Assembly: GCA_024231975.1 (NCBI GenBank)
Contig: JAAEQB010000009.1
Location: forward strand, 132,615 to 196,614
From: Allobosea sp.
GTDB taxonomy: Bacteria > Pseudomonadota > Alphaproteobacteria > Rhizobiales > Beijerinckiaceae
Direction: 5' to 3'
DNA length: 64,000 bases
Shown here: piece by piece, positions 52,771 to 60,765 of the stretch
How positions within the stretch are numbered: position 1 is the stretch's first letter
Layout: each line of letters opens with the position of its first letter
Translations under genes and position numbers: made by a program
The notes under the pieces: model-generated
The model's database searches: none
Seen by the model: the letters and a program-made list of their open reading frames with translations, nothing else
Told to the model about the DNA's origin: nothing

Positions 52771-52872
52771 GCATTTTTGAACGAAGCGGATACCGGTTCG
52801 CGTGAGGAAGATGCGATAAAACAAAGACCTAGAGCAGTTCCGGGATTCGGGGAATTGCGGAGCTGCTCTAGG
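52771..52872. repeat. Rhizobial-type intergenic repeat plus a 10-bp stem-loop
   Basis: The segment 52771-52817 (GCATTTTTGAACGAAGCGG...TACCGGTTCGCGTGAGG...) resembles a dispersed palindromic element seen in many Rhizobiales intergenic regions, from memory. It is followed by a perfect stem CCTAGAGCAG (52828-52837) and CTGCTCTAGG (52863-52872), which may terminate both convergent genes. Confidence 0.55.
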
Positions 52873-52938
52873 CCCGCATCGCCACGAGCGAGATCGGACC
52901 GATTCAGGCCCGCTCCGCCGAGCAGAAGCGCCGCCGTG

Positions 52939-54570
52939 TCAGATCACCTTGGCGCGCAGCGTCGCGGTGACGACCTCGGTAACGACCACCACCGCGAAGA
53001 TCACGACGAGCACGAGCCCGACCTGGTCCCAGTAGAGATTGTCCATCGCCGCCTGCAGGGCGACGCCGAGGCCGCCGGCGCCGACCAGGCCGAGCACCGC
53101 GCTCTCGCGCACATTGATGTCCCAGCGGAACAGGCTGACGGCGAGGAAAGCCGGCTTCACCTGCGGCCAGAAGCCCTTGAGCAGCACCGAACGCCAGGGC
53201 GCGCCGGCCGCCCGCAGCGCCTCGATCGGGCCGGGCTTGGCCTCCTCGATCGCCTCGGCCAGGAACTTGCCGGTGAAGCCGATCGAATGCACCGCCACCG
53301 CCATCACGCCGGCGAGCGCGCCGGGGCCGAACACCGCGACGAAGAGCAGCGCCCAGACCAGCGTGTGTACCGAGCGGGTCGCGACCAGGATGAAGCGCCC
53401 GAGCGTGTTGACCCAGATCGAGGACGAGATGTTGCGGGCGCACATCAGCGCCACCGGCGTTGCCATGAGGATCGCCAGAACCGTGCCGAGCGTCGCGGTG
53501 TGCAGCGTCTCGATCAGCGCCTGCTGCACGGTCTTGGGGAAATAGGCCCAGTCGATCGGCCACATCCGCGCGAACAGGTCGACCGTCTGCGCCGGAGCGT
53601 CATAGAGGAATTCCGGGATCACCTCGATGGTCTGGACCGACCAGCCCAGCGCCAGCGCCGCTACGGCCCAGAAGGCGAGGCGCATGCCGCGTTCGGCCGC
53701 GGTGAAGCGATGCCAGACCGGGCCGTTGGCGCCGATCTTCACTTCGCCGCTCGGCGCCTCGTCCTGATAGACCCGGCGCATGAAGGCGGAGAGGATCTCG
53801 CCGGCCATCACCGCCAGGATGATCGCGATGATGATGGTCAGCACGAAGTCGTAGTCGAAGCGCTGGAAGGCGGTGAACAGCGTCGCGCCGATGCCGCCGC
53901 CGCCGACGAGGCCGACCAGGGCGGAGTTGCGCAGGTTCGAATCGAGCTGATAGGCGGCAAAGCCGATGAAGCGCGGCAGCACCTGCGGCACCACGCCCAT
54001 GGTGACGACCGAGAGGAAGGGCGAGCCGGCGGCGCGCAGCGCCTCGATCGGCTTCATCGACATCTCTTCGATCGCCTCGGCGATCAGCTTGGCGATGAAG
54101 CCGATGGTCGCGACGATCAGCGCCAGGATGCCGGCGAGCGCGCCGAAGCCGACCGCCTTGACGAAGAGGATGGCGACGATGACCGGGTGGAAGGTCCGGC
54201 AGAGCGCGATCAACCCACGCGCCAGGATCGTCACCGGTAGGGGCATTAGGTTGCGGGCGGCACAGAGGCCGATCGGCAAGGCGAGCAGCACGCCGGCGCC
54301 GGTCGCGATGATGGCGATCTGCAGCGATTCCAGCATGCCCTGTGCGAGCAGCTGCATCTTGTCGTGCGCCAGGTTCGGCGGGAACATGCGGCCGAGGAAG
54401 CGCGCGCCATTGCCGAGGCCCTGGACGAAGCGCTCCCAGCGGATGTCGACGATGCCCGCCGCATAGATCACATAGGCGACGAACAGCACCGCGCCGAGGC
54501 GCAGCGGCCAGTTCGGCGGAAAGGCGCGGGCGCGCAGGCTGCCGCCGGCAGTCACGGGAGGGACGCTCAT
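52939..54570 (-). CDS. phnE: Phosphonate ABC transporter permease PhnE, fused double unit
   Basis: 543 residues, twice the usual PhnE (about 270). Two complete permease units are fused: the first has LPIGLCAARNLMP, AEAIEEMSMKPIEALRAAGSP and LRNSALVGLVGGGGIG; the second has ATPVALMCARNISSS, AEAIEEAKPGPIEALRAAGAPW and VRESAVLGLVGAGGLG. These EAA-type loops and ARN motifs are typical of PhnE. One chain can therefore supply both halves of the channel. It overlaps phnC (ATGA). Confidence 0.94.
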   Translation of the reverse strand: MSVPPVTAGGSLRARAFPPNWPLRLGAVLFVAYVIYAAGIVDIRWERFVQGLGNGARFLGRMFPPNLAHDKMQLLAQGMLESLQIAIIATGAGVLLALPIGLCAARNLMPLPVTILARGLIALCRTFHPVIVAILFVKAVGFGALAGILALIVATIGFIAKLIAEAIEEMSMKPIEALRAAGSPFLSVVTMGVVPQVLPRFIGFAAYQLDSNLRNSALVGLVGGGGIGATLFTAFQRFDYDFVLTIIIAIILAVMAGEILSAFMRRVYQDEAPSGEVKIGANGPVWHRFTAAERGMRLAFWAVAALALGWSVQTIEVIPEFLYDAPAQTVDLFARMWPIDWAYFPKTVQQALIETLHTATLGTVLAILMATPVALMCARNISSSIWVNTLGRFILVATRSVHTLVWALLFVAVFGPGALAGVMAVAVHSIGFTGKFLAEAIEEAKPGPIEALRAAGAPWRSVLLKGFWPQVKPAFLAVSLFRWDINVRESAVLGLVGAGGLGVALQAAMDNLYWDQVGLVLVVIFAVVVVTEVVTATLRAKVI

Positions 54571-55358
54571 TCCATCCAGCCTTCGCCGCCATAGATCTCG
54601 GCGAGATGGCTGTCCTGCAGCCCGGCCGGCGGCCCGTCATAGATGACGAGGCCCTTGGACATGCCGATCATCCGCAATGCATAGCGGCGGGCCAGCGCCA
54701 CGTTGTGGATGTTGACCAGCACCGGGATATTGCGCTCGCGCCCGACCTTGGCGAGCAGCTCCATGATCTCGACCGAGGTCTTGGGATCGAGCGAGGAGGT
54801 CGGCTCGTCGGCGAGGATCAGGTCCGGCTCCTGCATCACCGCGCGGGCGATGCCGACGCGCTGGCGCTGGCCGCCGGAGAGCTGGTCGGCGCGGCGGGTG
54901 GCGAAGTCGCCGAGGCCGACCGATTCCAGCAGCGCGAAGGCGCGGGCGATGTCCTCCTCCGGGAAGCGCCGCGTCCAGGCGCGCCAGACCGGGACATAGC
55001 CGAGCCGGCCGCAGAGCACGTTCTCGATCACCGTCAGCCGCTCGACCAGGTTGTATTCCTGGAAGACCATGCCGAGCCGCCGCCGCGCAGAACGCAGCGC
55101 CTCGCCCTGCAGCTTCGCCAGATCGGTGCCGCCAAGCATGATCGAGCCGGAGGTCGGGTCGACCAGCCGGTTGATGCAGCGGATCAGCGTCGACTTGCCG
55201 GTGCCGGAGGGGCCGATGATCGCGACGATGCCGGGCTCGGAGACGCTGAGCGAGATGTCGCGCAGGACCGGCTGGCCCTTGCGATACTCCTTGACGAGGT
55301 TGCGGATGACGAGCGCCCGGCCATGGCCGGGCGCCTCTGCGACGGGGAGGGCGCTCAT
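54567..55358 (-). CDS. phnC: Phosphonate ABC transporter ATP-binding protein PhnC
   Basis: 263 residues. Walker A IGPSGTGKSTLIRCINRL, LVDPTSGSIMLGGTDL, MVFQEYNLVERLTVIENVL, signature LSGGQRQRVGIARAV and Walker B LILADEPTSSLDPKTS. The FQEYNLVERLTV form of the Q-loop is typical of PhnC. It lies between phnD (20-base gap) and the fused phnE. Confidence 0.95.
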   Translation of the reverse strand: MSALPVAEAPGHGRALVIRNLVKEYRKGQPVLRDISLSVSEPGIVAIIGPSGTGKSTLIRCINRLVDPTSGSIMLGGTDLAKLQGEALRSARRRLGMVFQEYNLVERLTVIENVLCGRLGYVPVWRAWTRRFPEEDIARAFALLESVGLGDFATRRADQLSGGQRQRVGIARAVMQEPDLILADEPTSSLDPKTSVEIMELLAKVGRERNIPVLVNIHNVALARRYALRMIGMSKGLVIYDGPPAGLQDSHLAEIYGGEGWME

Positions 55359-55378
55359 GGGCTGCGTTGGGCCTTCGA

Positions 55379-56425
55379 TCAGGGCTTGGCAGGCGCTGGC
55401 TGCGCCTTCTTCTTGGCGAGTTCGTCCGCCTCGCGCTTGGCCTCGGTGTCGTAGGCCGACTTGTTGTAGGGCGTGCCGGACTTTTCGGCGACGTCACGCA
55501 CGATCGCCCAGTCCTTCTGGTAGGTGATCGGCAGGAAGCGGTCGTCGCCGTTGAATTCCTTGGTCATTTCCGGGGTGAAGCGGAAGGAGAAGAAGCAGTC
55601 GGTCAGCTTCTTGGCGAGCTCGGGCTTCAGGTCATGCGCATAGGCGAAGGACGAGGTCGGGAAGATCGCGCTGCGATAGATCTCGCGGGTGTCCTCCTTC
55701 TTGATCGTGCCGCGCACGATCATGCGCTCGTAGACGTCGCCGGCCACCGCCGCCATGTCGTAGTCGCCGGAGACGACGCCGAGCAGCGACTTGTCATGGC
55801 CGCCCGACATCAGCGGCCTGTAGTCCTTGTCGGCCTCGAGCCCGAATTCGGGGAAAAGCACGCGCGGGGCAAGGTTGCCTGAGTTGGACGAGGGCGAGGT
55901 GTGGGCGACCTTCTTGTCCTTGAGGTCCGACAGCTTCTGATAGGGGCTGGAGGCCTTGACGACGGCGACGAGATTGTAGCCACGGACGCCCGCGGCCGAA
56001 CCCTTGGCGGCGAACGGGATCGCGCCGGCGAGGTTGACGGCGAAACCGGTCGGGCCGGTCGAGAAACCCGCGAAATGCAGGCGGCCCGAGCGCATCGCCT
56101 CGATCTCGGCCGAGTTCGACTGCACGGGGTAATAGACGATGCGCTTGCCGGTGCAGGCGGCGAGATGGTCGGTCAGCGGCTTGAAGATGTTGGCGTAGAC
56201 GGCCGGATCTTCGACCGGCGTATAGGCCCAGACCAGTGCCGACGGGTCCTTCTGCTTCGAGGCTTCGGTCGGCACGTCGGCGACGAGGTCCTTGTTGGCG
56301 TCGCAATACATCGTGTCGAGCTGGCCGCGATTGGGACAGGCGTCCTGCGCCTGCGCCGCGCCGGCCAGCCCGAGGCTAAAGAGCAGCGAGGTTGTGGCGG
56401 TCAGGCAAGTCAGCATCTTGGTCAT
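55379..56425 (-). CDS. phnD: Phosphonate/phosphite/phosphate ABC transporter substrate-binding protein PhnD
   Basis: 348 residues with a Sec signal (TATTSLLFSLGLAGAAQAQ). An N-terminal extension with two cysteines (CPNRGQLDTMYC) precedes the PhnD core: LVWAYTPVEDPAVYANIFKP, YPVQSNSAEIEAMRSGRLHFAGFSTGP (in parts) and KKVAHTSPSSNSGNLAPR. It should bind phosphonate, phosphite or phosphate. No C-P lyase or phosphonatase genes are in view, so the use of the ligand is not shown. A Pho-box-like site stands 48 bases upstream. Confidence 0.93.
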   Translation of the reverse strand: MTKMLTCLTATTSLLFSLGLAGAAQAQDACPNRGQLDTMYCDANKDLVADVPTEASKQKDPSALVWAYTPVEDPAVYANIFKPLTDHLAACTGKRIVYYPVQSNSAEIEAMRSGRLHFAGFSTGPTGFAVNLAGAIPFAAKGSAAGVRGYNLVAVVKASSPYQKLSDLKDKKVAHTSPSSNSGNLAPRVLFPEFGLEADKDYRPLMSGGHDKSLLGVVSGDYDMAAVAGDVYERMIVRGTIKKEDTREIYRSAIFPTSSFAYAHDLKPELAKKLTDCFFSFRFTPEMTKEFNGDDRFLPITYQKDWAIVRDVAEKSGTPYNKSAYDTEAKREADELAKKKAQPAPAKP

Positions 56426-56472
56426 GTGCGGCGTCTCTCCCGGGCGATCATTGTTGTAAGCCGGCTAGAGTA

Positions 56473-56492
56473 TGTGACATAAAACTGTCACA
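56473..56492. promoter_or_regulatory. Pho-box-like site upstream of phnD
   Basis: TGTGACA-TAAAAC-TGTCACA is a perfect 7-bp inverted repeat that also contains AAAACTGTCAC, matching the second half and spacer of the Pho box (CTGTCATNNNNCTGTCAT). It lies between phnD and the divergent HAD gene, so PhoB control of one or both is likely. Confidence 0.6.
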
Positions 56493-56574
56493 TTCCAGCC
56501 GGGCGAGGCGCCTCGTCTTACGACTATAGTGGCCTTGTCCACCGCGACGGTTGGCCATCGCACCAACCCAGACG

Positions 56575-57453
56575 ATGCAGAATCCTCCTCGCACAACCTT
56601 TCCGGACGATCTGGCGGCGCTGATGCCGCGCTATGACGGCTTCCTGCTCGACCAATGGGGCGTGCTGCATGACGGCGTCCGGCCTTATTCAGATGCAGTG
56701 GCTGCGCTGGAGATGCTGCGCCGGGTGGGCAAGCGCGTGATCATCCTCTCGAATTCCGGACGCAGCGGAGTCGAAAACGTCCAGCAACTGGCGAAATTCG
56801 GCTTTGCCCGGGAGCTCTATGACGAGGTCATCTCGGCGGGGGACGATGCCCGCGATGCATTGGCGGCACGCGACGAGCCGTTCCACCAGGCGCTCGGCCG
56901 CCGCTGCCTGCTGCTGGCGCGTGAGGGGGAAGCGCATCTGGCCGAGGGGCTCGGGCTCGATCTCGTCGACGATGTCGAGGCCGCCGATTTCATCCTGCTG
57001 ATGACGATGGACCCGCCGCGGCAGTCGGTCACCGGCTGGATGACCTTGCTCGAAGCGGCCAGCGAGCGCCGGCTGCCGCTGGTCTGTGCCAATCCGGACC
57101 TGCACCGCGCCAGCCCCTCCGGCGGCTTGCAGGAAGCGCCAGGCCTCGTCGCGCGCGCCTATGAGCAGCTCGGCGGCGCGGTGCGCTATCACGGCAAGCC
57201 GCAGCCGCGGATCTATCGCACCTGTCTGACGAAGCTCGGGCTCGACCGTAGTAGGGTGGTCGCGATCGGTGATTCGCTGGAGCACGACATCGCCGGTGCG
57301 CAAGGCGCCGGTATCGACAGCGTCTTCATCGCCGGCGGCATCCATCGCGGCGAGATCGGCTGGGACGATGCGGTGATGGACCGGGCGAGCTGTCTTGCGC
57401 TCTTTGCCCGCGCCGGGCGAAGCCCGACTTACGTGCTGCCGTTGCTCGGCTGA
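56575..57453 (+). CDS. HAD-superfamily hydrolase (TIGR01459/CbbY-unlike, NagD-type class IIA)
   Basis: 292 residues from the ATG at 56575; a TTG 8 codons upstream is possible, and neither has a clear ribosome site. HAD motifs: FLLDQWGVLHDG (motif I, nucleophile Asp), ILSNSGRSG (motif II), YHGKPQPRIY (motif III Lys) and AIGDSLEHDIAGAQGAGI (motif IV). The DQWGVLHDG form and the NPDLH segment fit the TIGR01459 group of class IIA phosphatases. The position beside a Pho-box-like site and phosphate genes suggests a phosphatase role. Confidence 0.88.
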   Translation: MQNPPRTTFPDDLAALMPRYDGFLLDQWGVLHDGVRPYSDAVAALEMLRRVGKRVIILSNSGRSGVENVQQLAKFGFARELYDEVISAGDDARDALAARDEPFHQALGRRCLLLAREGEAHLAEGLGLDLVDDVEAADFILLMTMDPPRQSVTGWMTLLEAASERRLPLVCANPDLHRASPSGGLQEAPGLVARAYEQLGGAVRYHGKPQPRIYRTCLTKLGLDRSRVVAIGDSLEHDIAGAQGAGIDSVFIAGGIHRGEIGWDDAVMDRASCLALFARAGRSPTYVLPLLG

Positions 57454-57465
57454 GGTAGGACCGGC

Positions 57466-58479
57466 TCAGCGGCCGGTCAGGAACAAGCCCGAGAGAAAAT
57501 AAGCCAGCGCCGAGATCAGGCCGGCCGCCGGCATGGTGACGATCCAGGCGAAGACGATGCCGCGCGCCACGCCCCAGCGCACCGCCGTGACACGTCTTGC
57601 CGCGCCGACGCCGATGATCGCGCCGGTGATCGTATGCGTGGTCGAGACGGGGACGCCGAGATAGGTCGCCATGAACAGGGTGATGGCGCCGCCGGTCTCG
57701 GCACAGAAGCCCTGCTGCGGCGAGAGCCGGGTGATCTTCGAGCCCATGGTGTGGACGATGCGCCAGCCGCCGCAGAGCGTGCCGAGCGCCATCGCCGCCT
57801 GGCAGGAGATCACCACCCAGAACGGCACCGAGAAGGTGTCGCCCATCATGCCATGCGAGAACAGCAGCACCGCGATGATGCCCATCGTCTTCTGCGCGTC
57901 ATTGGCACCGTGCCCCAGCGAATAGAGCGAGGCCGAGACGAATTGCAGCAGGCGGAAGGTCGAATCGACCTTGATCGGCGCGACCTTCAGGAAGGTCCAG
58001 GAGACGATCAGCACCAGCAGCAGCGCCAGCGCGAAGCCGATCGCCGGGGACATGAAGATCGCGAGGAAGGTCTTGCCGAGCCCCCACCAGACGATCGAGG
58101 AGAGGCCGACCTTCGACAGGCCGGCCCCGACCAGCCCGCCGATCAGCGCATGCGACGAACTCGACGGGATGCCGGCGATCCAGGTGACGACGTTCCAGAC
58201 GATCGCGCCCGTGAGCGCGCCGAAGATCACCCGGTCGTCAACGATCGTCGCCTGGATGATGCCGGAGCCGACCGTCTGGGCGACGTGCAGGCCAAAGAAC
58301 AGGAAGGCGATGAAGTTGAAGAAGGCGGCCCAGAATACCGCCCATTGCGGTGCGAGCACTCTGGTCGAGACGATGGTCGCGATCGAGTTGGCGGCGTCGT
58401 GCAGGCCGTTCAGGAAGTCGAACAGCAGCGCGACGGCGATCAGGAAGAGGAGGGCGGGGGCGAGGCTGGCGACGTCCAC
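57466..58479 (-). CDS. Inorganic phosphate transporter, Pit family
   Basis: 337 residues with about ten helices. The two inverted family signatures are present: FDFLNGLHDAANSIATIVST near residue 20-39 and SLGHGANDAQKTMGIIAVLL near 190-209; GVPVSTTHTITGAIIGVG and PSSSSHALIGGLVGAGL are the matching second motifs. It is a low-affinity metal-phosphate:H+ symporter. Downstream of the DUF47 gene by 15 bases, the common dicistronic arrangement. Confidence 0.95.
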   Translation of the reverse strand: MDVASLAPALLFLIAVALLFDFLNGLHDAANSIATIVSTRVLAPQWAVFWAAFFNFIAFLFFGLHVAQTVGSGIIQATIVDDRVIFGALTGAIVWNVVTWIAGIPSSSSHALIGGLVGAGLSKVGLSSIVWWGLGKTFLAIFMSPAIGFALALLLVLIVSWTFLKVAPIKVDSTFRLLQFVSASLYSLGHGANDAQKTMGIIAVLLFSHGMMGDTFSVPFWVVISCQAAMALGTLCGGWRIVHTMGSKITRLSPQQGFCAETGGAITLFMATYLGVPVSTTHTITGAIIGVGAARRVTAVRWGVARGIVFAWIVTMPAAGLISALAYFLSGLFLTGR

Positions 58480-58494
58480 GGCGCGGTGCGCCTT

Positions 58495-59139
58495 TCAGAG
58501 ATGTTCGAGGACGATGCGGCTGACGCGCTTGGCGACGTCCTCGAAGCGGTCGACCACTTTTTCCAAGTGGTCGTAGATCTCGGCGCCGACGATGAACCTC
58601 ATGGCGTCGGTGCCGCGATGGGTCTTGAACAGCTCCTTCAGGCCTTGGTCGTAGAGCTGGTCGGAGCGCTCCTCGATCGCACCGATCTCCTTGGCGAGCG
58701 CGCCGATGCCGACCGCGTGCTTCTTGATGTCGCGCAGCATCGGCAGGAGGAGCGCGACGCGCTCCGAAGCCTGCACGATGACGGCGCCAAGCTCGGCCAT
58801 TGCAGGCTCGAAGCGCTCGACCTCGTAGAGCGTGATCGCCTTGGCAGTCTTCTTCATCTGGTCGATGGCGTCGTCCATCGAGCCGATCAGTTCCTCGATG
58901 TCGCCGCGGTCGAAGGGAGTGATGAAGGTCCTGCCAGTTTCGAGCATGACCTGGCCGGCGATGTCGTCGGCCAAGTCTTCCTGCTTGAAGATCTCGGCGC
59001 AACCGGTCTCGATCGTCATGGAGCCGGACAGCAGCCCGTCCAGCGCTCTGGCTCCGGCGACGAGCGTGACGGCGTGCGCCTCGAACAGCACGAAGAACTT
59101 GTCTTCCTTCGGCAGCAGTTTCTGGAACCAGCCCAGCAT
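58495..59139 (-). CDS. DUF47/PhoU-like accessory protein of the Pit transporter
   Basis: 214 residues, nearly all helical, with the DUF47 pattern: LPKEDKFFVLFEAHAVTLVAGA (in parts), EIFKQEDLADDIAGQVMLETGRTFITPFDRGDI (in parts) and LIGSMDDAIDQMKKTAKAITLYE. It is related to PhoU and typically regulates the Pit protein encoded with it. The Pho-box-like site at 59207-59224 is 68 bases upstream of its start. Confidence 0.94.
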   Translation of the reverse strand: MLGWFQKLLPKEDKFFVLFEAHAVTLVAGARALDGLLSGSMTIETGCAEIFKQEDLADDIAGQVMLETGRTFITPFDRGDIEELIGSMDDAIDQMKKTAKAITLYEVERFEPAMAELGAVIVQASERVALLLPMLRDIKKHAVGIGALAKEIGAIEERSDQLYDQGLKELFKTHRGTDAMRFIVGAEIYDHLEKVVDRFEDVAKRVSRIVLEHL

Positions 59140-59206
59140 CGGAACGGCCTCTCACCAGCTTGATCCAGCCCGCGGTAAAGAGCGGGATGACATGCCTGCG
59201 CCTTTT

Positions 59207-59224
59207 GTGACAGTTTTGCGACGA
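59207..59224 (-). promoter_or_regulatory. Pho-box-like site upstream of the DUF47-pit operon
   Basis: On the minus strand the sequence reads CGTCGCAAAACTGTCAC: the second half and AAAA spacer match the Pho box, the first half matches only partly. AAAACTGTCAC is shared with the site before phnD. Confidence 0.5.
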
Positions 59225-59301
59225 CGGCAATCCGGATTCCCGGCTTTGCCCACCGCCGGCCTCGACGCCAGCGGATGAAGAACGACCAAAGGGAGGACGG
59301 A

Positions 59302-60630
59302 ATGTTTACTCGCAGGATCGCGCTCGTCTCGGCGCTGGGACTCGCCCTGGCGGCCTCGGCCGTTCACGCACAAGCGCCGTCGGGCAAGGTCACGGTGGTG
59401 ACCTCGTTCTCGAAGGACGTCACCGACCCGATCAAGAAAGCCTTCGAGAAGGCGGTGCCCGGCGTCTCGCTCGAAGTCCAGAACCGCAACACCAATGCCG
59501 GCGTGAAATATGTCGAGGAGACCAAGGCCAACAACCAGGTCGACCTGTTCTGGGCCTCGGCGCCCGACGCCTTCGAGGTGCTGAAGGGTAAGCAGCTGCT
59601 CTCCGCCTACAAGCCGAAGGCGACCGGCATTCCCGAGAAGATCGGCTCCTATCCGATCAACGACCCGGCCGGCTTCTATTTCGGCTTCGCCGCCTCCGGC
59701 TACGGCATCATGTGGAACGAGCGCTACGCCAAGGCCAACAAGCTGCCCGAGCCGAAGGACTGGCAGGACCTCGCCAAGCCGGCCTTCTACGGCCACGTCT
59801 CGATCGCTTCGCCCGCACGGTCGGGCACGACGCATCTGACGGTCGAAACCATCCTGCAGGGCGAGGGCTGGGAGAAAGGCTGGCGCACCCTGAAGGAGAT
59901 GTCCGGCAATTTCCATTCGATCACCGAGCGCTCCTTCGGCGTGCCGGAGGCCGTCAATTCCGGCCAGGTCGGCGTCGGCATCGTCATCGACTTCTTCGCC
60001 TTCTCGGCTCAGGCCTCGGGCTTCCCGGTCAAGTTCGTCTACCCGACCGTGACCACGGTCGTGCCGGCCAATGTCGGCATCATCGCCAATCCGCCGAACA
60101 AGGCGGCGGCCGAGGCCTTCATCGAGTTCATTCTCTCGCCGGCCGGGCAGGAGGTCCTGCTCGAGCCGGGCATCCGTCGCCTGCCGGTCAATCCGGCCGT
60201 CTATGCCAAGGCCGGCGCCGACTATCCCAACCCCTTCACCGATCCGCGCTTCCAGAAGATGATCGGCTTCGACGTCGACAAGTCGGAGGCGCGTACGGCG
60301 GTCGTCGATACGCTGTTCGACCAGTTGATCTCCTTCCAGCTCGACGCGCTGAAGGGCGTCACCAAGACGCTGCACGAGGTCGATGCGGCGCTGGCCAAGA
60401 AGCCCAACGCCCAGGCCAAGGCGCTCGCCGACGAGGCGCGCAATCTGATCGCCGCGCTGCCGGTGACCGAGGCGCAAGCCGCGAGCCCCGAGCTGCGCGG
60501 CGCCTTCACCGGCGCCAAGGAGAAGGGCGCGCGCCAGGCCGAGGTCGAGGCGCAATGGGCGAGCTTCGCCCGCGACAACTACGCCAAGGCGAAGGCCAAG
60601 GCCGAGGAGGCGCTGAAGGCGGCGAAGTGA
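59302..60630 (+). CDS. ABC transporter substrate-binding protein (Fe3+/organophosphate type) with a C-terminal extension
   Basis: 442 residues from an ATG with AGGGAGG upstream; the signal is IALVSALGLALAASAVHAQ. The FbpA/AfuA-like core occupies about residues 25-330 (VTVVTSFSKDVTDPIKKAFEK, GYGIMWNERYAKAN, SIASPARSGTTHLTVETILQ in parts). About 110 further residues form Ala/Lys/Glu-rich helices (ALADEARNLIAAL, AKAKAKAEEALKAAK) not found in FbpA. The SPARSGTTH loop is typical of phosphate-ester or carboxylate binders rather than the Tyr-Tyr iron site, so iron is not certain. Confidence 0.88.
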   Translation: MFTRRIALVSALGLALAASAVHAQAPSGKVTVVTSFSKDVTDPIKKAFEKAVPGVSLEVQNRNTNAGVKYVEETKANNQVDLFWASAPDAFEVLKGKQLLSAYKPKATGIPEKIGSYPINDPAGFYFGFAASGYGIMWNERYAKANKLPEPKDWQDLAKPAFYGHVSIASPARSGTTHLTVETILQGEGWEKGWRTLKEMSGNFHSITERSFGVPEAVNSGQVGVGIVIDFFAFSAQASGFPVKFVYPTVTTVVPANVGIIANPPNKAAAEAFIEFILSPAGQEVLLEPGIRRLPVNPAVYAKAGADYPNPFTDPRFQKMIGFDVDKSEARTAVVDTLFDQLISFQLDALKGVTKTLHEVDAALAKKPNAQAKALADEARNLIAALPVTEAQAASPELRGAFTGAKEKGARQAEVEAQWASFARDNYAKAKAKAEEALKAAK

Positions 60631-60635
60631 TCGGC

Positions 60636-60745
60636 GTCATTCTCGGGCGGCGCGTATGCGCCGACCCGGGAATCTCATGCCGGATATGGCTCTGTTGAAG
60701 CTGCGCCACTCGTCCGGAGATGCCCGGGTCAAGCCCGGGCATGAC
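60636..60745. repeat. Palindromic intergenic repeat (two stem-loops)
   Basis: The first stem contains GGCGC/GCGCC flanked by ATTCTCGGG and CCCGGGAAT (about 60639-60673); the second is a perfect ATGCCCGGG/CCCGGGCAT with a 5-base loop (60720-60742). This resembles REP-like elements of Bradyrhizobium and Bosea, from memory. It separates the binding-protein gene from its permease and may cut down readthrough. Confidence 0.6.
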
Positions 60746-60765
60746 GCCCTTTCGCAAGGCTCATC

